From CAZAPG01 sp964486935 (GTDB lineage: Bacteria; Chloroflexota; Anaerolineae; 4572-78; J111), in contig CAZAPG010000060.1 in the NCBI GenBank assembly GCA_964486935.1, positions 1-37,650 on the forward strand: a stretch of DNA of 37,650 bases. Reading direction: 5' to 3'. The stretch's first letter is position 1; the number at the start of each line of letters is the position of its first letter. Both the position numbers and the translations under genes were made by a program. The notes beneath the pieces were generated by a model, which ran no database searches, was not told the origin of the DNA, and saw nothing but the letters and a program-made list of their open reading frames with translations. This document shows positions 32,041-37,650 of the stretch, piece by piece.

Positions 32041-32718
32041 TTATGCGCTGCTCTGCCCGGCGGAGCTTTTGTTTGAGCCGGCCCCTCGTTTGAGCGTTTG
32101 CAGCAGTACCCGGCCCGGCCCGGTCAATTTGGTCATAAATAAACCCTCGCCGCCAAAAAAGATGCGGCGGCAGCCGGCAATGCTTTGAATATTGTAGTCA
32201 ACCGCTTCGGCAAAGGCGGCCAAATTGCCGGTGCTGACCAGGATGCTCTCGCCGCTGCCCAACCGCCGGTCAATAAAATCGCCGGCGCCGTGAATCAGCA
32301 CGACTCCCTGGCCCGATATTTTTTGCAAAAACAGGCCGGCTCCGCCAAACAGGGCCGCGCCGGCCCGCCGGGCAACAACCACGCTGATATCTATATTGCT
32401 GCCAAAAGCGGCCACAAACGAGCCGCGAGTGGTTAGCACCGGCCCGTCTTCCAACCGCCAGTCAATAATTTTACCCGGCTCGTTTGAGGTGAGTATAGCT
32501 TGCTGCTGGTTCTGTTTGGCTGTGATAAAAGTCAGGCTAACGCCTGCGCCGGACATGCTGCGGCGCATAGCTCCGCTCAGGCCGCCGGGTATTTTTAGAG
32601 TCCAGTCTAACCCCGGCGTTAACGACATGAGCGAACCTTTGCTGGCCCAGCAGGTTTCTCCGGCAGAAAGGGTGAGGCGCGCTACCTGGGCCAAATCGCC
32701 TTGAATGTTGTATTCCAT
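32041..32718 (-). CDS. AIM24-family protein
   Basis: 225 residues. It has the Gly-rich beta-strand pattern of the AIM24/TIGR00266 family: GETCWASKGSLMSL, IPGGLSGAMRRSMSG, GSGESILVSTGNLAAF and GGEGLFMTKLTGPGRVLLQT. In yeast the homologue is mitochondrial; the bacterial role is unknown. It starts 4 nt after the Nei gene stop. The C-terminal tail is short and Ser/Gly-rich. Confidence 0.88.
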   Translation of the reverse strand: MEYNIQGDLAQVARLTLSAGETCWASKGSLMSLTPGLDWTLKIPGGLSGAMRRSMSGAGVSLTFITAKQNQQQAILTSNEPGKIIDWRLEDGPVLTTRGSFVAAFGSNIDISVVVARRAGAALFGGAGLFLQKISGQGVVLIHGAGDFIDRRLGSGESILVSTGNLAAFAEAVDYNIQSIAGCRRIFFGGEGLFMTKLTGPGRVLLQTLKRGAGSNKSSAGQSSA

Positions 32719-32722
32719 TTTT

Positions 32723-33562
32723 TCACCATCCGTTGGTATTGGTTAATGCTTGACATGTTGGGCAGTAATAGAGCCGCCGCCCGCCGATAATATCTTTAAT
32801 GATGGACGTGCCGCATACGTGGCATGGTTCATCATCCCGGTTGAAAAGCCAAAAGCGGTATTGGTTAAATTCCTGGCCGGCCTGGCGCAGTTGCCCGGCC
32901 TGTTGCAGATTGTTAGTAATGCCTTTGGTCTGGTACGATTGTCGGGGCAATTCGATGGCGGCCTGGGCCAGCGCCCGAATCTGCTCCGGCGTGCAATCTG
33001 CCGGTTTGAGCGAGGGGTGAACGCGGGCTACAAACAAAATTTCGCTGCGCAGGTAGTTGCCCAACCCGGCCAAAAATTGCTGATCCAGCAGCAGCGAAGT
33101 GAGCCTGCGCCGGTAGAACTGCTTGTGCATCAGCCGGTCAACCACCTCTTCTACCGTAACCGACTCGTCCAGCACGTCGGGGCCAAGCTTGCTCAAAAAT
33201 GGATGGGCGTGCAATTCGTCATCGCGCAGCACTTCAATATCCGACGCGCTATACAGCAGCGCCGACTGGTTGCGGGTGTGAATGGCCAGCCGCAACTGGC
33301 GATTAGTATCGGGATAGCGGTCTCCTTTGACCACCTGCCACCGGCCATAAAGCTGGTTGTGGCTGTAAATGTTGAGCGCGTTATCAAACCGAATTAATAT
33401 GGCTTTGCCTCTGGCTTCAACTGCCGTAACCTTTGCGCCCGAAAGCTGCTGTTGGTAGGGTTTTAACCGCTCAAAGGCAAAGAATACGCCGGTTGTAACC
33501 TGACCGCCAATAGCCTGGGCAATTTCATCGGCGGCGCGCTGAATTTCGGGTCCTTCGGGCAT
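32723..33562 (-). CDS. nei: Fpg/Nei-family DNA glycosylase (endonuclease VIII-like)
   Basis: 279 residues. The N-terminus MPEGPEIQRAADEI supplies the catalytic Pro2 and Glu3; Lys is in ARGKAILIRFD. A helix-two-turn-helix region follows at FLAGLGNYLRSEILF. The C-terminal zinc finger has CHVC and CPTC with GGRRLYYC between. MPEGPE and the overall form favour Nei, which removes oxidised pyrimidines, over Fpg. It leads a tight run nei-AIM24-thioredoxin-fold-dehydratase on the minus strand. Confidence 0.92.
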   Translation of the reverse strand: MPEGPEIQRAADEIAQAIGGQVTTGVFFAFERLKPYQQQLSGAKVTAVEARGKAILIRFDNALNIYSHNQLYGRWQVVKGDRYPDTNRQLRLAIHTRNQSALLYSASDIEVLRDDELHAHPFLSKLGPDVLDESVTVEEVVDRLMHKQFYRRRLTSLLLDQQFLAGLGNYLRSEILFVARVHPSLKPADCTPEQIRALAQAAIELPRQSYQTKGITNNLQQAGQLRQAGQEFNQYRFWLFNRDDEPCHVCGTSIIKDIIGGRRLYYCPTCQALTNTNGW

Positions 33563-33622
33563 ACGGCTTTCCTGTATGGCTGATAGGTTAATGATACTAT
33601 CAAATGTGGCTCGATGCCAAAA

Positions 33623-35317
33623 TTAAGCGGTAGTTACTTCTACCTGCCCAAAAGTGCGCTGCAAAATACGCAGGCTGTTTGGCGATAGCCCGCACGCTGC
33701 CGAAACGCGACAGCCCATTTTTTTGTAGCCGGATTGCCGCAGCGGGTCGGTATCATTGCCAGCCTGCACGGCAAAACGCTCAATGTCCTCGTCGGTGGCC
33801 CGGACGATTTCCACGGAGTCAAAATCAAACATGGCGCGGTGGGTCAGCCAGTTGACCCGCAACGTGTCTGCGTGTTGGGCGGGCTGGGCCGGCATCTGCT
33901 GGTCTAATATTGCCACCACCCGGTTGACGGTAAAAAAGGTGTTGCTCTGGTGGCAAAGCCGGCAGCCGTAGTAAACAAGGTTATTTACGGAGGTCATAGC
34001 TACCTGATGTTCAGCGCAGTGAACCAGGCAGCGGGTACAGAGCAGTTGGTCTGCCCTGGGGGCCAACCGGGTGGCAGTTCGTTGGGCAATTTCTTGCAGC
34101 AACTGGCCGGCAATGGCCCGCAGCGGGTGATTTTTTTCCTGGTTGGGCTGGCGAACTACCTTTTGTAGCAGCCCTTCTTTATCGGCGGCAACAGGCAGGA
34201 GAGTAGAAATGGCCTCGCCGCCCAGCAGGATAATTTTGGGGTAGGCGTCCAGCAGGTTGCACAGGGTGTCAAATAGAAGATGCAAGTTGCGCGGGTTGGT
34301 TTCGATGCCTTTTTGCCGGTAGGTTATTTTGTTTCCGTGGCTGCGCATTTGCACCAGGCCCTCAATGGTAAATCCTTTGGGGGTAAAGATGCTGCTAATC
34401 TCCGGCGGGGTAATGGGGGGCATGGCAGTTTGCTCCGAGGGCGCTTGTTTCGAGGCGGCTGGCGAATATGGCAGGGTTATTTGCAGGTGGGTAGATGGTA
34501 ATTTGTTGTCGGCCTCTCTAAACGGCCGCATGTCCAGGTGATATCCCCGGTAACGGCCATGAACCCGAAATGCTTCCAGAACTTTGCCGGTGTTAAAGGT
34601 CAGACCGGTGTTATGGGCCACTGTTTTCCAACCCTGCCAGTTAACCCGCTGCCGCCTGAGCAGCCCGTCATCGAGTTCTCCGGTCATGGGGATGTCTTTG
34701 ATGCCCAGGTAACTTTCAATCTGGTGTTCAAAGTAGAGGGCTTGCTGCGGAGTGGTTAGCCTGGTTATAAGCGGCTCATTGCGGCCATCCCAGGCGTGCA
34801 TATGCACCTCATAGGTATAGTGAACGGAGTTTTTTTGCCGGTGCGCCCGCCGTTGGGTGTACAACTGTTTGAGGATGATGGGGTCAACCTTTTTATTGCC
34901 AGGATATGGTAAGGGTTTATGCCTGATTGTTAATTGTTGCGGCGTAACGTGAATAACTGTTCGGTTGATTAATTTACTCAGGGCGTAATAGGTAAAGACC
35001 GCACCGACCCACAGGTGCGGGGTTAGCAGGCCAAACCGGCCCATCTCTATCACAACGGCTAGGGCCACAAAATCCCACACGGCGCAGAAAATAAGCAATA
35101 TTATAAAAACAGGTTCAAACCACAGCCGGGTAATTTTTAACCCGCCCGCCAGTATTTCCAGTTGCAGACCTTTTGGCAGCGTCATATCTGGCGGTTGAGG
35201 TTGGTCCGGCGCGCTTTGCGCCGAAAAGGTGGCAGTACAGGTAGGGCACACAATTACCTGTCGTTTGGCGTCAACATTTTCTGACGAGAGGGCGGTATTA
35301 CAAAATTTGCAGTGCAT
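33623..35317 (-). CDS. Large zinc-ribbon membrane protein of unknown function
   Basis: 564 residues, not recognised. The N-terminus is a zinc ribbon (CKFC at residues 3-6, CPTC at about 24). Two membrane segments follow (FEPVFIILLIFCAVWDFVAL and PHLWVGAVFTYYALSKL regions, about 65-120). A strand-rich cytoplasmic domain with VIHVTPQQLTIRH resembles a PH-like domain next to membranes. The C-terminal third has a second Cys cluster (CTRCLVHC and CRLCH, about 450-490) and ends in FRV-free sequence KKMGCRVSAACGLSPNSLRIL. It could be a membrane sensor or a family confined to this lineage. It is 60 nt upstream of nei. Confidence 0.75.
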   Translation of the reverse strand: MHCKFCNTALSSENVDAKRQVIVCPTCTATFSAQSAPDQPQPPDMTLPKGLQLEILAGGLKITRLWFEPVFIILLIFCAVWDFVALAVVIEMGRFGLLTPHLWVGAVFTYYALSKLINRTVIHVTPQQLTIRHKPLPYPGNKKVDPIILKQLYTQRRAHRQKNSVHYTYEVHMHAWDGRNEPLITRLTTPQQALYFEHQIESYLGIKDIPMTGELDDGLLRRQRVNWQGWKTVAHNTGLTFNTGKVLEAFRVHGRYRGYHLDMRPFREADNKLPSTHLQITLPYSPAASKQAPSEQTAMPPITPPEISSIFTPKGFTIEGLVQMRSHGNKITYRQKGIETNPRNLHLLFDTLCNLLDAYPKIILLGGEAISTLLPVAADKEGLLQKVVRQPNQEKNHPLRAIAGQLLQEIAQRTATRLAPRADQLLCTRCLVHCAEHQVAMTSVNNLVYYGCRLCHQSNTFFTVNRVVAILDQQMPAQPAQHADTLRVNWLTHRAMFDFDSVEIVRATDEDIERFAVQAGNDTDPLRQSGYKKMGCRVSAACGLSPNSLRILQRTFGQVEVTTA

Positions 35318-35700
35318 TGGATGCTATACCGGCTTGTTGAACGATGTTGCTATTTTTAGGGGGGTTCGACCGTTCCTGACGCCTTCGACAGCAACGCGAA
35401 CGGAATGAAAATCGGGAACACAGAGAACGCAAAGATGACACGGAGTTACACAAAGTTTTTTAATATTTCTCTGTGTGGCTTTGTGAGGTCTCCGCGCAAC
35501 TCTGCGTAATTTTATTTTCAAGGGATGATAAATATATATCCTGTCAGGGTAAACCTGTCAAGAGAGAAGCATCTCTACCCGTTTACGTGGGGACATTTCT
35601 GTTTGTGGATTGCAACTCGAAGCTTTGCAAATTTTAAAGTTCACGGTAACATATAGCGCAAATTCTACTAACCTCATTTATTTGATAGGAGATGGCTTAC
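35318..35700. other. 383-nt intergenic region with a dispersed-repeat-like element
   Basis: This divergent region lies between the zinc-ribbon membrane protein and the molbindin gene. The part near 35418-35510 is repeat-like and is listed separately. The rest is AT-rich. The molbindin ribosome site is at 35687-35691. No convincing gene is seen: a 65-codon frame here overlaps the repeat words and has no ribosome site. Confidence 0.6.
35418..35510. repeat. Dispersed intergenic repeat-like element
   Basis: It contains ACACAGAGAA (35418-35427) with its exact reverse complement at 35467-35476, and CACAAAG (35449-35455) with its complement at 35479-35485. Words CTCTGTG, TCTCCGCG and CTCTGCGTA are shared with the inverted repeat at 7857-7925. 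The pairings cross each other, so this is not a simple hairpin. It is probably a degenerate member of an intergenic repeat family. Confidence 0.45.
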
Positions 35701-35910
35701 ATGAAAATCAGCGCTCGTAATGTTTTTAAAGGAAAAGTTACCAGGGTTACGCACGGCGCGGTTAATTCTGAGGTAACAATTGAGTTGCCGGGCGGCATTG
35801 AAATTGTATCAATCATCACCAAATCATCTGCCGAAAATTTGGGGCTGGCCGCCGGCAAAGAGGTTCACGCCGTTATCAAGGCCAGCAACGTAATGATTGC
35901 CACAGATTAG
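35701..35910 (+). CDS. Molybdopterin-binding-like protein (Mop/TOBE, molbindin)
   Basis: 69 residues, a single Mop domain: MKISARNVFKGKVTRVTHGA, VNSEVTIELPGGIEI, then VIKASNVMIA. Molbindins bind molybdate or tungstate oxyanions as oligomers for storage or homeostasis. I choose ATG 35701 over ATG 35692: AGGAG (35687-35691) directly touches 35692 but lies 9 nt before 35701, and MKISARN is the usual family start. It stands alone. It suggests that molybdenum or tungsten enzymes exist elsewhere in the genome. Confidence 0.92.
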   Translation: MKISARNVFKGKVTRVTHGAVNSEVTIELPGGIEIVSIITKSSAENLGLAAGKEVHAVIKASNVMIATD

Positions 35911-35936
35911 CGATGGAGCAGGCGCCGCCTGCGGTT

Positions 35937-37169
35937 TTAATCAACCTGATGGGCTGTTTCTGGCAGCCAGAAAACGGCAAGCAGAGTTACCGCTAAAAAT
36001 AGCAGCCCGGTGGCGGCAAAGGTGCCTCTAAATCCAAACCAAAAGGCAATGCTTGCTCCCACCAGAGGAGCCACGGCCCGCGAACCTGCCCGCAGTGAAT
36101 TGTGCAGACCGTACACGCGCCCCTCTTCGCCGGGGTGGGTGTATTGGGCCAGCAGCGCGCCAATAGCCGGAATAATGCCGCCGGTGGCTGCGCCGGTTAA
36201 TCCCTGCAAAATTAGTAACTGCCACGCCTGCGTAACAAAACTTTGCGGCAAATAAAGCAGTCCGGCGGCCAGGGCGCTTGCCAGCAGAATCCGCCGGTGG
36301 CCGATGCGGTCGCCCAGCCGACCCAGGTAAACGGCGGTAGCGGTACTCATAGCCGCAGCCACGCTAATTACCAACCCGGTGATGGTGTTTAATTTGCTGC
36401 TATCTGATAAAAGCAACTGCATAAATAATGGCATAATTGGCACCAGCATGATGCGCCCCAACCCGGTTAAAAACTCTAACCCGTAGGTCAATCCAACGCC
36501 GGGCGCGCTGACAATGAGCCGCCAGCCGGAGAACAGGCCGCTTAACCCGCGTTGCCGGCTTTCAGGCGGCGGCTCGAATTTTTCCTCGATACCCAACCAG
36601 ACCAGCACCCCGGCTAAGGCCAGTAGCAGCGCTGTAACCACAAAGGCCATCCGGTAACCAAACGCATCGGCCAGCGAGCCGCCAATTAGCGGCCCGACCG
36701 CAACACCGGCCCACAACCCCACCTGCAACAACCCCATGGCGTAACCGGTGCGCTCGCGGGGGGCCGCTGCCGCCACCAGAGCCGCGTTGGCGGCCACAGT
36801 TCCGGTAATCAACCCCTGAATTGCTCTTAGCAGCACCAGCTCTTCGGCGGTGCGTACAAAACCCATTAACAAAGTTACAACCGTGCCCCCAAACAGGGCG
36901 CGCTCAACCATCATTTTGCGCCCGTAACGGTCGGCCAACGCTCCCCACACCGGCGAAGTCAGGGCCATAGTAAATGCCTGTGCCGAAAAAACCAATCCGG
37001 CCAAAAACTCTACGCTCAGCGAGGTATGCGTTCCCAACGCCTGGACATACAGCGGCAGAAATGGAAAAATGCTGGAAAATCCAATGGCGGTAATCAGTTG
37101 AGCAATGAAGGTAATATATAGGGTTCGTTGCCAGGGATAAACGGGACGGATAAATTGTAGTAGCTGCAA
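35937..37169 (-). CDS. MFS exporter, DHA1/MDR type
   Basis: 410 residues with 12 predicted membrane segments. The loop 2-3 motif is GALADRYGRKMM and its half-repeat is GRLGDRIGHRRILL. Motif C-like LLQVGLWAGVAVGPLIGG in segment 5 marks a drug/H+ antiporter. The substrate is unknown. I start at TTG 37169: AGGAGA lies 9 nt upstream, while the further TTG at 37199 falls inside a leader hairpin. Confidence 0.88.
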   Translation of the reverse strand: MQLLQFIRPVYPWQRTLYITFIAQLITAIGFSSIFPFLPLYVQALGTHTSLSVEFLAGLVFSAQAFTMALTSPVWGALADRYGRKMMVERALFGGTVVTLLMGFVRTAEELVLLRAIQGLITGTVAANAALVAAAAPRERTGYAMGLLQVGLWAGVAVGPLIGGSLADAFGYRMAFVVTALLLALAGVLVWLGIEEKFEPPPESRQRGLSGLFSGWRLIVSAPGVGLTYGLEFLTGLGRIMLVPIMPLFMQLLLSDSSKLNTITGLVISVAAAMSTATAVYLGRLGDRIGHRRILLASALAAGLLYLPQSFVTQAWQLLILQGLTGAATGGIIPAIGALLAQYTHPGEEGRVYGLHNSLRAGSRAVAPLVGASIAFWFGFRGTFAATGLLFLAVTLLAVFWLPETAHQVD

Positions 37170-37191
37170 AGTGATAGTTCTCCTAAGAGTA

Positions 37192-37226
37192 ACCGCCAAC
37201 GCGCTGCTGTTGCTGGCGTTGGCGGT
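37192..37226. repeat. 11-bp perfect hairpin in the MFS gene leader
   Basis: Arms ACCGCCAACGC (37192-37202) and GCGTTGGCGGT (37216-37226) enclose a 13-nt loop. On the minus strand it ends about 14 nt before the AGGAGA site of the MFS gene. There is no U-run after it on that strand, so it is a leader structure or small repeat, not a terminator. It could affect translation of the exporter. Confidence 0.5.
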
Positions 37227-37425
37227 AAAAAACTCTGGTTAAGATAGCACTCCCCCTCAAAAAAGTCAATGCGCCCGGATTTTGGAACCAGACCTTAAAG
37301 GTTTGACCCTGAATCTTCAAAAAAAGCAATTTTGGGATTGCAGTTTATCTCATAGCAACGATAATTTGTAAACCTTTAGGGTCTTAATCGCCATAATTAG
37401 AATTGCCGCGCTCAAAAAATTTCGG
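37227..37425. other. Intergenic region between divergent genes
   Basis: AT-rich region between the MFS gene and the next rightward gene. The only structure seen is a 9-bp inverted repeat TAAAGGTTT/AAACCTTTA (37296-37304, 37370-37378), 65 nt apart and set in similar surroundings (GACCCT/AGGGTC nearby). No gene is supported. Confidence 0.4.
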
Positions 37426-37454
37426 TTGACAAATGGGGGGATATATATTATCAT
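37426..37454 (+). promoter_or_regulatory. Promoter of the right-end gene
   Basis: Consensus TTGACA is followed after 17 nt by TATCAT. Transcription would begin near 37461, leaving a leader of about 110 nt before ATG 37574. The leader is AT-rich; no riboswitch was recognised. Confidence 0.55.
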
Positions 37455-37573
37455 CGGGGCGGTTGCTCTGGGTTGAGGCAACTATTGTTCATCCTCAAAT
37501 TTTGTAAAACCCCAACTTAAAATTTGATTTATCCCAAAAAAGAAAATTCAATAAATCCAACGGAGGACCTTCT

Positions 37574-37650
37574 ATGAGCGAAAAAGAAAATGTACAAGTG
37601 AGCGAAGCGCAGATAGCGGTACACTGGCAAGAGGAAGAATACTACTATGC
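37574..37650 (+). CDS. Probable acetyl-CoA synthetase, first 25 codons (3' partial)
   Basis: ATG 37574 has GGAGGA about 8 nt upstream. The visible residues read EAQIAVHWQEEEYYYA near the end, which resembles the N-terminus of acetate-CoA ligases. The gene is cut by the window edge and only 25 codons are visible, so this is a weak family call. Confidence 0.45.
   Translation, partial: MSEKENVQVSEAQIAVHWQEEEYYY

Noticed and set aside
35324..35521. Minus-strand 65-codon frame in the intergenic region
   Set aside because: It overlaps repeat-like words, has no ribosome site and no recognisable protein features.
1..37650. Sec machinery (selA, selB, selC tRNA, selD) and acyl carrier protein
   Set aside because: Looked for by eye because the selenoprotein and fab calls suggest them; none is in this window, which is uninformative about the rest of the genome.

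Overview
The window looks like a chromosomal segment of a Chloroflexota bacterium, probably an Anaerolineae-like lineage. This is inferred from gene content and protein style, not from a marker gene. The clues are Thr-Pro-rich stalks in surface proteins, long pentapeptide-repeat proteins, multiheme cytochrome lipoproteins, NarL-type two-component genes, zinc-ribbon forms of L28 and L32, and a plain housekeeping block (RecG, CoaD, DUF177-L32, FabD-FabG, NusB, TatB-TatC). Base composition and style look even across the window. I saw no rRNA, tRNA, CRISPR array, integrase or transposase.

Layout. 1-3674 (+): ATPase and two permeases of a BmpA/Nup-type nucleoside ABC importer, cut at the left edge. 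3705-6116 (-): a large membrane-anchored surface protein (SH3b, two PA14, Thr-Pro stalk, two PKD). 6285-9116 (-): an extracytoplasmic redox cluster with a multiheme cytochrome c lipoprotein and an LPxTG-like-anchored tandem rhodanese. 9290-12000 (-): a stand-alone receiver protein, a cold-shock protein with a long leader, and a NarL/NarX-type response regulator and kinase. 12241-16696 (+): two pentapeptide-repeat proteins, an EcsC-like membrane protein and RlmN. 16862-17044 (-): L28. 17172-30712 (+): a long co-directional run, FakA, FakB, RecG, CoaD, coiled-coil protein, DUF177, L32, FabD, FabG, NusB, TatB, TatC, OsmC, DUF952, a zinc dehydrogenase, a small CxxC protein and a J-domain protein. 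30717-35317 (-): 3-hydroxyproline dehydratase-like enzyme, thioredoxin-fold protein, AIM24-like protein, Nei glycosylase and a large unknown zinc-ribbon membrane protein. 35701 to the end: a molbindin, an MFS exporter, and the first codons of a probable acetyl-CoA synthetase.

The most notable result is two genes each interrupted by a single in-frame TGA with uninterrupted homologous coding sequence on both sides: the cytochrome lipoprotein (TGA at 7401-7403) and the OsmC-family protein (TGA at 28263-28265). In OsmC the TGA falls exactly where the family has its catalytic cysteine. Both TGAs are followed by a perfect 6-bp hairpin with a 3-nt apical loop starting with G, 17 and 26 nt downstream. 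That geometry fits the bacterial SECIS consensus. Several other genes here end normally in TGA, so the stop has not been reassigned genome-wide. I therefore annotate both as probable selenoproteins. The OsmC case belongs to a known type. The Sec-containing 11-heme-motif lipoprotein beside a tandem rhodanese may be an undescribed extracytoplasmic redox system.
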